The notes beneath the pieces are model-generated. The model did not search any database. It saw only the letters and a program-made list of their open reading frames with translations, and was not told where the DNA came from. Both the position numbers and the translations under genes were made by a program. DNA of 64,000 nucleotides from Komagataella phaffii GS115 (Eukaryota; Ascomycota; Pichiomycetes; Pichiales; Pichiaceae): NCBI RefSeq assembly GCF_000027005.1, contig NC_012963.1, positions 1,178,001 through 1,242,000 of the forward strand, written 5' to 3'. Positions 10,903-18,715 of this stretch are shown piece after piece (positions within the stretch are counted from its first letter, which is position 1; every line of letters starts with the position of its first letter).

Positions 10903-11652
10903 CTAAAGAATGGACCAAGCGTCCTCTGCTCCATGGCAGAACTTAGAGCATGCTACTGACGCACTCAATGGGTACTCGGACACACCAATCTTCTCGTCAA
11001 CGAATTCATCGGCAAAATCGTCTTTACCTCTGGCCATTGCACCTACAAATACACATATACTCTCGTCAGAGGCCAGTTTTTCAATGTATGATGACACTTT
11101 GACAACTTCGGCGTCAAAAGAAAGAGTAATCTTACGGCATTTGGTAGGAAGATGGTCCGTGATCGGGTTCTTGATTACTTTGAGAAGTTTCTCTTCGGAA
11201 TTGACAGACCTGATACTAAGCTTATGCAATAACTGAACCATCAGGCCAGAAAATCTCTTAAATGTCCTCGGTATACGTACTGTAGGATTAACTTCGATCA
11301 GGACACCCTTTGCCGTCTGAATGTATACTTGAAGCTTTCCAGCTTTATTTATAGGGGAATCCAATAGAGTCAACAGACATTGATGTGTGATATCAGGTCT
11401 AGCTTCACTGATGTCTCTGCTCATTTTCCTGAGTAGTGCTTGGTGGTCATCGCAATTTAACAATGCATACTTGTCATTATGTCCTGAAGATGTCATCCTA
11501 TGAGTTTCCAAGCTGGCTTGGGAGAGCACGACTATCAATCTCTGTGTTGTTTTATCTTTTGAAGTTAGAACTGTGGGTCTCTGAGGAACCAAAGAGGCCT
11601 CTGGGATCTCCACTTTTGTTCTGGTGTCTCTTTGTTTGGAGTCTTCTACCAT
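10903..11652 (-). CDS. EMG1: Emg1/Nep1 18S rRNA pseudouridine methyltransferase
   Basis: Emg1 N1-methylates the hypermodified pseudouridine in helix 35 of 18S rRNA and is an essential 40S assembly factor. The 249-residue product is full length (~252). It begins with a short basic tail and then the SPOUT-fold core [15 protein letters not shown]. It includes the signature [19 protein letters not shown], the substrate-binding [17 protein letters not shown], and the C-terminal knot strand ([34 protein letters not shown]). The promoter is shared with LCD1 and contains PAC- and RRPE-like boxes and the recurring 12-mer. Confidence 0.95.
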   Translation of the reverse strand: MVEDSKQRDTRTKVEIPEASLVPQRPTVLTSKDKTTQRLIVVLSQASLETHRMTSSGHNDKYALLNCDDHQALLRKMSRDISEARPDITHQCLLTLLDSPINKAGKLQVYIQTAKGVLIEVNPTVRIPRTFKRFSGLMVQLLHKLSIRSVNSEEKLLKVIKNPITDHLPTKCRKITLSFDAEVVKVSSYIEKLASDESICVFVGAMARGKDDFADEFVDEKIGVSEYPLSASVACSKFCHGAEDAWSIL

Positions 11653-11663
11653 ATTAAGTGGAT

Positions 11664-11683
11664 GATGAGGGAAGAAAAATTTT
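11664..11683. promoter_or_regulatory. RiBi-type boxes upstream of EMG1
   Basis: GATGAG (11664-11669, PAC-like core) and AAAAATTTT (11675-11683, RRPE) lie side by side just upstream of the EMG1 start. This pair marks ribosome-biogenesis promoters in other yeasts, although here it sits unusually close to the ATG. Confidence 0.4.
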
Positions 11684-11748
11684 GGACCTGATGGAATTTT
11701 TTTTTTCTCTCCCGCTGTCTTTTTCCTGCTTCGAAAAGAAGAAGAAGT

Positions 11749-11760
11749 TCCGCCCAGCAG
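11749..11760. promoter_or_regulatory. Recurring 12-mer TCCGCCCAGCAG (copy 1)
   Basis: The motif lies midway in the EMG1/LCD1 divergent promoter, about 100 bases from each start. An identical 12-mer is found upstream of RRP7, and 11 of its 12 bases recur upstream of MIF2. No known factor was recognised. Confidence 0.4.
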
Positions 11761-11865
11761 CTGAAGGGTGGAGTCAAAGTTAGTAGGGGAGAACCAGGAA
11801 AAATTGGGCTATCGCGCTATTCATAAATGATTTAGTAAATAAAGAATTAAACCTTTGAACTTCAT

Positions 11866-13725
11866 ATGGACCAGGATAACATTGATGGTTTTGACGACTT
11901 TGATGACCAAGAGCTGGACAATCAGCTGGTAGCTCTAACAGGGCCTCCTCCTGACAAGGATATGATGTTGCAGGGAGAGAATAGCATTCTTAGATCCAAG
12001 ATTGAAAGCATCAACCGAACTCATGATAAAGAGATCAAAGGAATACATGATCGTTTCCAGCAAGCTTTGAAGAAACAGGAAACGAACATGGGTGCATTAA
12101 ATGAACAAATTGAATCTCTGAAGAACGACATTGTTCGGTTAGAGGATGAAAAGAAGTTCCTCAAGAATGAAAAACAAAGCCTGCATCAAGAGTACCTAAA
12201 TTCCAAGAAAAGAAAGATATCCTCAACACAATCTGTTGATAACACTACTGATTTATCAAGTTCACAGATAGGCAACCCCTCAACTACGATCATTCACTAT
12301 CTACCGGTTCTTCCAAATGAAAAGTCGTTGTTCTTGGAACACGTTACGAATCTTTCCATATCTGGTTTAAATTATTGCACATTGGACATATTGGAGAAAT
12401 TCTCCCACATTGCACCCCAAAAAACTTTAAAAGATTTTATCTTGGGAAGCCTAATCAATTGTAATCTGGAAAGGTTAGACGAGCTGGTTTCGTTCTATTT
12501 GCAACTGTTATTAGATGTGTTAAACACCCAGGATGAACCAATAGTGATAAGCTTAATTCTTTCTCTCATCAATTCAGGAATAAGCTACAGACCAGCCGCT
12601 CTGAAAGGTCAGTTGGACATTGTAGAGCAAGTGTGTGACAAGATCTTACACTATATTGGTGTTTTCAAAAAGTATACGAAGTTAGTCGAATTGTTTGAAC
12701 CAGTTTATACCAATTTGCAAGATGAGTATTTGAAGAAACTGGCAGTGGTCTATGCTATGGACACATTAGTTACAATCAGCAGAGTGTTTGAATTTCATGG
12801 ATTGGAAAAAGATATTATTGAACGATTGGATCGATTCCCAGTATCCACACAGACTCCAGTTAAATTGTTGATTAATTACCTCGATATACTTGAATCGATT
12901 TCTTCTGAAGCTCGGCTAGGGACCTACCTGGTCCCATTTGTTAGACTACTAAATGTCCAGATGGATTCCATCAAATCTTACAACATGTATGGTTTGAATG
13001 ATCAACTGGGAAACAATAATGATGTACAACTTTTGAAAACCATTCTCTTCGGGCTTCCTCAAGCTCTATCGCCAATTTCTCTGTCAACTTTTGAACAATT
13101 AACCAACTATGATTCAGATGGCCAATTTATTTCTAGGTTCAATATGAACGTACTTCAATTCAAATTGAAAGCATTAAAACTAATGCAGAAGGCACAATTC
13201 CAGCTGCAAAGCAACGACATAATACCGGAGCTATGCAAATTGATTGGAATTCAACAGAATTACATAACCAGGTTTCCTAGATGCCACAGCAACCACTTAC
13301 GCTTGAAGCTAATCAATGTCATGATAGAAACCATTCACACCAGAGTTTACGATCAAACTAGCAACCTTCCAGACGCTATCAGCACTTTACCCAGTGAGGT
13401 CCTAGCAGACCTTATAGTGGTGCTAGCTAAGATTACGTTTAGTAAGATACCTAACTTGCACACTTCATTCTGTGAGTTTGGTCACGATTTAAGGTTGAAG
13501 AAACGTAACCGAGTACCATTAATTCAAGATTTTAAAGAAACAAATCCGACACAGTTATACTACCTGGAAATAGAAACCAGCAACGGATTAGAAGTCCCCT
13601 ACGACGACAAGACGATCGAACTCAGCAAAGACATCCTAGGTAAATATGTGACCAGTGAAGATGCAGACGAGCTGTACGACAGCATTCTAAACCCTTCATT
13701 CAGGCCAGGACAGGACCACGTGTAA
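11866..13725 (+). CDS. LCD1: Lcd1/Ddc2, ATRIP-type partner of the Mec1 kinase
   Basis: Lcd1 (Ddc2) brings the checkpoint kinase Mec1/ATR to RPA-coated single-stranded DNA. The 619-residue product starts with an acidic RPA-binding-type segment (DGFDDFDDQELDNQL). A coiled coil for dimerisation follows (residues ~40-118, with LNEQIESLKNDIVRLEDEK) and then a KKRKI basic patch. The rest is a long helical-repeat region, as in the family. It is shorter than the ~750 residues of S. cerevisiae, but such length variation is common. The gene is divergent from EMG1. With MRC1 and TOS4 it makes three checkpoint genes within 16 kb. Confidence 0.85.
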   Translation: MDQDNIDGFDDFDDQELDNQLVALTGPPPDKDMMLQGENSILRSKIESINRTHDKEIKGIHDRFQQALKKQETNMGALNEQIESLKNDIVRLEDEKKFLKNEKQSLHQEYLNSKKRKISSTQSVDNTTDLSSSQIGNPSTTIIHYLPVLPNEKSLFLEHVTNLSISGLNYCTLDILEKFSHIAPQKTLKDFILGSLINCNLERLDELVSFYLQLLLDVLNTQDEPIVISLILSLINSGISYRPAALKGQLDIVEQVCDKILHYIGVFKKYTKLVELFEPVYTNLQDEYLKKLAVVYAMDTLVTISRVFEFHGLEKDIIERLDRFPVSTQTPVKLLINYLDILESISSEARLGTYLVPFVRLLNVQMDSIKSYNMYGLNDQLGNNNDVQLLKTILFGLPQALSPISLSTFEQLTNYDSDGQFISRFNMNVLQFKLKALKLMQKAQFQLQSNDIIPELCKLIGIQQNYITRFPRCHSNHLRLKLINVMIETIHTRVYDQTSNLPDAISTLPSEVLADLIVVLAKITFSKIPNLHTSFCEFGHDLRLKKRNRVPLIQDFKETNPTQLYYLEIETSNGLEVPYDDKTIELSKDILGKYVTSEDADELYDSILNPSFRPGQDHV

Positions 13726-13788
13726 GGAGATGTGTAATAAGTAACTAATAGTTTCTCAAATTATGATTCATGTACAATATTAGAATAC

Positions 13789-14202
13789 TTAGTTCTTAGA
13801 CTCAGAGGTCAAACCGTTGTTGAATCTTCTTGACATGTGCTTCAAGTATTGCATACGACCAGTACCAGTAGTTCTTCTTCTCTTAGCCTTAGCACCCCAG
13901 TTGTAAGATCTCATCTTGGCGGCTGGGTAACCACAGGAAGAACAAGTCTTCTTCTGGATGTGGAAAGAACGGCGACCACATCTTCTGCAGAGGGTGTGTG
14001 ACTTGTTGTTTTTCTTACCAAAGGATGGAGTACCTTCTATAGTTGGGTGTTAGTATTGTGATTCTTCGAAGGTTTGCTTGTAAGTTGCCTGGTATATTTC
14101 TTCAAACAGGAAGTCGTGGAACCAGCTCTTTAGAGGTCAACCATCAACGATCCGTATTTTAGCAATCCTGGACAACCTGGTCTTAGTCTACGTACTTGTC
14201 AT
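13789..14202 (-). CDS. RPL37: 60S ribosomal protein L37 (eL37), two exons
   Basis: The coding exons are 14196-14202 (just ATGACAA) and 13789-14036, joined across a 159-base intron. The donor is GTACGT, the branch TACTAAC (complement of 14049-14055) and the acceptor TATAG. The 84-residue product begins [20 protein letters not shown], has the zinc ribbon C19/C22 and C34/C37, and carries the highly conserved NWGAKAKRR and TGTGRM blocks. It is part of the large ribosomal subunit near the exit-tunnel side. The 7-base first exon matches the habit of RPL37 genes elsewhere. It shares an upstream region with TOS4. Confidence 0.93.
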
Positions 14203-14331
14203 ATTGTCTGTTTCTTATGAAGATGTGTTTAGGTAGGAAGAATGGATTTGAGGAAGTTGGCTAGGTCGAGATAATTTTTCACGACTGCGGCTATATTAGG
14301 AAAGAAGGTAAAAAAAAGCGTGTGATTCTCA

Positions 14332-14351
14332 GTAGGGTTTCCAGCCCTAGA
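14332..14351. promoter_or_regulatory. Inverted Tbf1-like boxes in the RPL37 promoter
   Basis: GTAGGGTTT (14332-14340) and AGCCCTAGA (14343-14351) are opposed telomere-repeat-like boxes, each one base off the Tbf1 consensus ARCCCTAA. Tbf1 controls ribosomal-protein genes in several non-Saccharomyces yeasts. They lie ~130 bases upstream of the RPL37 start. Confidence 0.35.
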
Positions 14352-14476
14352 AACAAATCGTAGCTTCTGATGTTTGGAACTCTTTGTATAAAAATTCGCG
14401 TAACAAGATGTCGGATGATCGCATCTTTTTGTTTGTTGTTGTGATGCTTACGTGAAGCGCGTTCTATTTCTTGTAT

Positions 14477-14482
14477 ACGCGT
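14477..14482. promoter_or_regulatory. MCB element (ACGCGT) upstream of TOS4
   Basis: This perfect MCB lies 60 bases upstream of the TOS4 ATG. TOS4 and PLM2 are known SBF/MBF targets in S. cerevisiae, so the position is meaningful. Confidence 0.5.
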
Positions 14483-14541
14483 GCCCATAATAGAATATCT
14501 AGTAAAAAAAATCAGGTACTTACCAGCCACCTACACCACAC

Positions 14542-15735
14542 ATGTCGTACCAATTCCCTCCATCGTCTCCTGTCTTGGAAGACAAGGAGAATATTGATCC
14601 AAGACCAAAAGTGATAGAGACTGTGGAAGATGAATCGGTTCTTGATCATCTTCATGAGTTCTATCCCACTCCAAATCCTTCCTCTACCACGGGAAGGCAC
14701 ACTGAAATGAACGAGGCCATACCAAATAGTTTGGCTGAAGTTTCAAAAGTTGATCCAGAGGTCACTAAGCAAACTGCGCAAGAAGATGTCCATGAAAGTC
14801 TTGTTGAAGAGACCACACCAATCATTCGCATACCTGGCTCTGGTGAAGAGGTTTCAATTGGCCGATCTTCAAAAAATGACTTCAAGCTGTCTAATAATAA
14901 ACAGATTTCAAGGTGCCATATCCAGTTATCATACGATAATAACACGGATGATCTTAAGGTACGAGTTCTTGGCCACAATGGTGTCAACGTAACCATCCCA
15001 TATAAACTTGACGTGCAGTTTACAGAGGTCAACAATGAGTACAAACTAAGCAGATACATGATTCATGACAAATTCCTCACCAATTTCAACATGTTTAAGG
15101 ATGAAACGATTGTGTTCCCTTACCATGAAGGTGTTATTTTTGACATTAAGGGGGAAGTGATGAAGGTGATAGTTGACGGAGCTCGTAAGAGAAAAGCTGA
15201 GAAACCACCGCAAACATCGTCAATATCAGACCGTTCATCCATCCCACAAACAAAAAGTCGAGCAGCTTCCCCTGCAACTCCGGCTAGGAAAACCAAGCGA
15301 GCAACCAGAGACGATAATGACCAACTTTTAATGGCCCATCTCACTGACGAAGAGATTGACGGATTCTTACAGCACGTGACAGAAGACGATCTTCACGAGA
15401 TATGTAAGATTTTGATTAACCATCTAGCATTCTCTAGATTACAGTCAACACCACTCAGGGATTTGCAGAAAGTGTCTCAAAGGACGCAGGTTCTCACCAA
15501 GCGACAATTGCGGGTGATTTTGATCAAAAAGATTCCGTGCATCGGTGTGATCTACAGATCTGGTAAAGATGCTGCAGGTGAGCTATTGGACGAAGAGTAC
15601 TACTACGATGTTGATAAGGATGATGACAGTGGTCGGGTTTCCTTAGTGAACAACTTAAAAGGAAATTCCAGCATTCGTAACTGTAGAAAGCAGCACAAAC
15701 AGTATTACTGGAAGAAGCCCACTCTAAAAAAATAA
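14542..15735 (+). CDS. TOS4: FHA-domain protein of the Tos4/Plm2 family
   Basis: Tos4 and Plm2 are chromatin-bound G1/S proteins that bind phosphothreonine partners such as histone deacetylase complexes and act in the DNA-damage response. The 397-residue product has an FHA domain at about residues 88-175 with the family residues GRSSKNDFKL and SRCHIQL. A KEN degron-like motif sits at residues 15-17 (DKENID). Basic patches (RKRKAEKP, RKTKRATR) follow, and the C-terminus ends in a conserved-looking RNCRKQHKQYYWKKP. I cannot separate TOS4 from PLM2. An MCB in the promoter suits cell-cycle control. The upstream region is shared with RPL37. Confidence 0.8.
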   Translation: MSYQFPPSSPVLEDKENIDPRPKVIETVEDESVLDHLHEFYPTPNPSSTTGRHTEMNEAIPNSLAEVSKVDPEVTKQTAQEDVHESLVEETTPIIRIPGSGEEVSIGRSSKNDFKLSNNKQISRCHIQLSYDNNTDDLKVRVLGHNGVNVTIPYKLDVQFTEVNNEYKLSRYMIHDKFLTNFNMFKDETIVFPYHEGVIFDIKGEVMKVIVDGARKRKAEKPPQTSSISDRSSIPQTKSRAASPATPARKTKRATRDDNDQLLMAHLTDEEIDGFLQHVTEDDLHEICKILINHLAFSRLQSTPLRDLQKVSQRTQVLTKRQLRVILIKKIPCIGVIYRSGKDAAGELLDEEYYYDVDKDDDSGRVSLVNNLKGNSSIRNCRKQHKQYYWKKPTLKK

Positions 15736-15932
15736 TGTACCTACGCGCTTTCCTATATATCTAAGTTGCTTATAATATCCTAAGTTCTATATTTAATTTC
15801 ATAATTGCTATGCTATAAGCTTTTAGGCTATTTTGTTAGACCTTCTAGAGAAGACTCGTATAAAGGTGTGGGGGAGAGAGAGAAGTGAAAAAGCAAAAGG
15901 AAAGGAAATCTAGAAACATTGATGCTGGTTTG

Positions 15933-17246
15933 ATGAGTTATAATAAAGATATCTGGGAAAATTGTCAGACTGAGGTGTCTGGACCTGTAGTGAATGACGA
16001 TGGAGTTTCTGATCAGTGGTCTCATTGGGAGAGGGAATTCTACTTTCAGAATTTGAATAGAGCTGAAGCATATTCAGGGATTGGGGAGGTGGCAGCACAT
16101 GAAGAGAACACCAGCAAGAAGAATGGTGATTTAAGCAACAGTTGGATCGATCCTTTCCCTAGTAGAGGTAGAGGTATAAGCAATCCAATCCAGCAAAGAT
16201 CATCTTGGAGCAGTTACTCCCATTATTATCCTCAAACGTCTACTAGAAGAGTTAGCTCACAAAGTTTGGATGGAAACACAGAAATTGCGGCAACGGCCTT
16301 GGACAATGGGTTAGGCCTGCTGAGAAACCAAATAATTGCCTCTTCTCAACTTCATGATGAATACTGCAATGCCAGAAGTTATTTTGGAAACGCAGAGACT
16401 TGCGACCAAGTAACACAACGACTGAATATGCTACTGAAAGATCAAAGAGTGGTAGGACTATTGGATTTTTTGAAGAATAATAACGAAGATCTAAGGTTCC
16501 AAAGCAGAAACTTCTCGATGATAAGCTGTAAAAATGGTAGAGTAGATTTAATCTCCGTTGCAAAACATTCCAACTTGCGATTCGAAAAACATGACTTAGT
16601 GGTGATAGAAGGCGATAGAGGTAAGGACTTGGTGACGATAGTTGAACCAGTAGTTTCTCAAAACGTGGCAATTCTGTTTAACTATCTCAAAAAAAAACTT
16701 CATCTAAAGAGTTTAAAGTGTGGACAGCAAAGAATCCCCTCAGTTCAACCTGATTCTTCAGCAATTTCCAAGAAACCAACTATGATCAACGAAGATGAGA
16801 ATTTTGTCACCTTGCCAAACAAACAGGTGCTTAGATTCGTGAAGCCTTCAGAAATACAGCTTTTGGTAGACAAATTCAATGATGAATTGACCGCTCATAA
16901 GCTATGCCTTCGATACGTAGCATCATTGAAACTTGATATTCAAGTTAAGAATGTTGAGTTTCAATTTGATCGGAAAAAGTTAATAATTTACTACTTCAGC
17001 GAACGTCGTTTGGATTTCCGTGGACTAATAAAGGAGCTTTTCAAAGTGTATAAGACACGAATTTGGTTATGTGCTATTCTTCCTATAGAAACGGATCATC
17101 GTGGAATAGCAAAGACTATTGTGAAAGATGAAATTCCCAAAGAATTGACATCCAAAGATGGATTCAAAACTCTTGCACCAACGGATTTTCATGGACGTAT
17201 TTTTAACAATCTTATCTCAATGTTTGAAGTAGAATTGGATGGTTAA
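15933..17246 (+). CDS. PSP1: Psp1-type protein (PSP1 C-terminal domain)
   Basis: The C-terminal ~130 residues carry the PSP1 domain: CLRYVASLKLDIQVKNVEFQ, then DRKKLIIYYFSERRLDFRGL and KTRIWLCAI. This domain is known from bacterial YaaT/PSP1 and from yeast Psp1, linked to suppression of DNA-polymerase mutants and to mRNA or translation roles. The N-terminal ~170 residues are disordered and Ser-rich with WSHWEREFYFQNLNRAE. At 437 residues it is about half the length of S. cerevisiae Psp1. The ATG at 15933 is the first in frame; the frame opens upstream at a GTG. Its exact function is unknown. Confidence 0.8.
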   Translation: MSYNKDIWENCQTEVSGPVVNDDGVSDQWSHWEREFYFQNLNRAEAYSGIGEVAAHEENTSKKNGDLSNSWIDPFPSRGRGISNPIQQRSSWSSYSHYYPQTSTRRVSSQSLDGNTEIAATALDNGLGLLRNQIIASSQLHDEYCNARSYFGNAETCDQVTQRLNMLLKDQRVVGLLDFLKNNNEDLRFQSRNFSMISCKNGRVDLISVAKHSNLRFEKHDLVVIEGDRGKDLVTIVEPVVSQNVAILFNYLKKKLHLKSLKCGQQRIPSVQPDSSAISKKPTMINEDENFVTLPNKQVLRFVKPSEIQLLVDKFNDELTAHKLCLRYVASLKLDIQVKNVEFQFDRKKLIIYYFSERRLDFRGLIKELFKVYKTRIWLCAILPIETDHRGIAKTIVKDEIPKELTSKDGFKTLAPTDFHGRIFNNLISMFEVELDG

Positions 17247-17589
17247 ATGGATTGAAGAGGCCATTCTTTCCAGTCCAGGGGGAAGAAACAGAGTAAAAGA
17301 AAAGAAACGAACAGGAGGACAAAAAACTAAAATGGGATTGTATCGTGTTGGGCAGGTGAACTAAGGGGGTCACATTCAGCAAATTTAAATATTCGGTTTG
17401 AGCTGGTAAGAATAAAAATAGTAGGAATGATCTAGATTGTTTCTCCGACGGTGTAGGTCCTCTAGTTTGTTGGTGTCATCGCATAACCCCAACTCGCCTA
17501 TAGATAGATCTCACCCCACCCATACTTCCGCAATACTTTTCGCTAATAACTAGGTTCTTGAGCGACTTGGACTCTTCTCAACTCATCGC
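17247..17589. other. Intergenic, PSP1 to phosphatase gene
   Basis: This is a 3' region followed by the promoter of the phosphatase gene. It contains an A-rich stretch and C-rich boxes (CACCCCACCC near 17511). No RNA gene or conserved protein was seen. Confidence 0.4.
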
Positions 17590-18423
17590 ATGTTCATCCC
17601 TGTATCAATCAAATATCCACTAGAATGGCTTTTGGTATTCGTTCTTCTCTTGACTGCCAAATTGATCGAGTGGTATAAGCCCCCTTTCATCAGGGCAGTC
17701 CAATTAACAGATCCCACCATTAATTTCCCTTTCATTGCCAAACAACAATACTCAGATCTTAAACTGTTTTCTGCCGCCGTATTCCTTCCTTTCTTCTGCA
17801 TATGTGTATACAACTCAACGTGGCTGGCTTTAAACGGTTGGAGAAATGCAAAACAGTTCTACGTTTGGCACATGTCATTGCTTAGTTTCGGATTCGCTGT
17901 GGCTCTGAATGGTATAAGCACGGAATTCCTCAAGACGTTAATAGGAAAGCCAAGACCAGATTTTGTTGCTAGATGTGGTCCTGATAGAACACCAAAGGGA
18001 GCACTAACAGAAACGGCGATCATTGTTGACCCGTTAAGGGTCTGCACCCGTCCGTACGGAGACGCAGTATTTCTAGACGGATTCAAGTCTACGCCTTCTG
18101 GACACTCAAGTTTTGCCCTTTGTGGTCTAGTGTGGCTGACTTTATATGCATATGGTCAATCTAGAGTGTTACATGGTAGCTCCAAAGCCTCTCAGTTACT
18201 ACTAACTCTTCCCCTATGGTTTGCTGTTCAAATTTGCATATCGAGAACTCAAGATTACAGACATCACTTCAAAGATATTCTCCTAGGAGGCCTTCTAGGA
18301 GGCTTAGTGGGTGCAGGCACGTACTATTGGTTCTTTCCATCTGTGACTTCGGAGAAATGCAATGAACCTAAGACGAGTGGGCCTCCGGTGGATTGGTGCA
18401 AGGAGCCTCAAAATATTGTATGA
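17590..18423 (+). CDS. PAP2-family lipid phosphate phosphatase (Dpp1/Lpp1)
   Basis: This is an integral membrane enzyme that dephosphorylates diacylglycerol pyrophosphate, phosphatidate and similar lipids without Mg2+. The 277-residue product has all three PAP2 motifs: KTLIGKPRP (115-123), PSGH (169-172) and SRTQDYRHHFKD (218-229, with the catalytic His). About six hydrophobic segments are visible, the first at residues ~10-25. Length and motifs fit Dpp1 (289) and Lpp1 (274) equally, so no symbol is given. Vacuole or Golgi location is known for the family, not visible here. Confidence 0.88.
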   Translation: MFIPVSIKYPLEWLLVFVLLLTAKLIEWYKPPFIRAVQLTDPTINFPFIAKQQYSDLKLFSAAVFLPFFCICVYNSTWLALNGWRNAKQFYVWHMSLLSFGFAVALNGISTEFLKTLIGKPRPDFVARCGPDRTPKGALTETAIIVDPLRVCTRPYGDAVFLDGFKSTPSGHSSFALCGLVWLTLYAYGQSRVLHGSSKASQLLLTLPLWFAVQICISRTQDYRHHFKDILLGGLLGGLVGAGTYYWFFPSVTSEKCNEPKTSGPPVDWCKEPQNIV

Positions 18424-18590
18424 AGTTAAGTCGAAGCAAAAAAATAAAACGGCCGGCCCAATGTCTTCATTAAACTCACAGGACATAATGCACCACAATG
18501 CAATAGAGCGCAAGCCATCGTATACTCTGTTTTATGCCACGTTCAGTTGGCATTTTACCCTGCCAGTACTAAATAGATTTCATCCCTTCC

Positions 18591-18606
18591 GCGCGCGAAA
18601 ACGCGT
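18591..18606. promoter_or_regulatory. SBF/MBF-type element cluster upstream of GIN4
   Basis: GCGCGCGAAA is followed directly by ACGCGT (18601-18606), about 110-125 bases before the kinase start. It combines an E2F/SCB-like CGCGAAA with a perfect MCB, the best G1/S-type cluster in the window. Confidence 0.55.
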
Positions 18607-18715
18607 CAACTTTTTTTTTACCTAAAACAGGAATAGCACTTTAGTTCCAAATACCTTGAATTCCTGGGAAGCTCTTCTTACCCTCAACACAAACCAACTA
18701 AAGTTCGATCACTTA

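Noticed and set aside
10737..10934. 65-residue minus-strand frame overlapping the end of EMG1
   Set aside because: It begins inside EMG1 in another frame and lacks recognisable features or a promoter.
14291..14530. 79-residue minus-strand frame starting GTGGCTGGTAAGTACC
   Set aside because: It has no ATG. I first considered it as the RPL37 first exon, but ATGACAA at 14196-14202 with donor GTACGT gives the exact family N-terminus.
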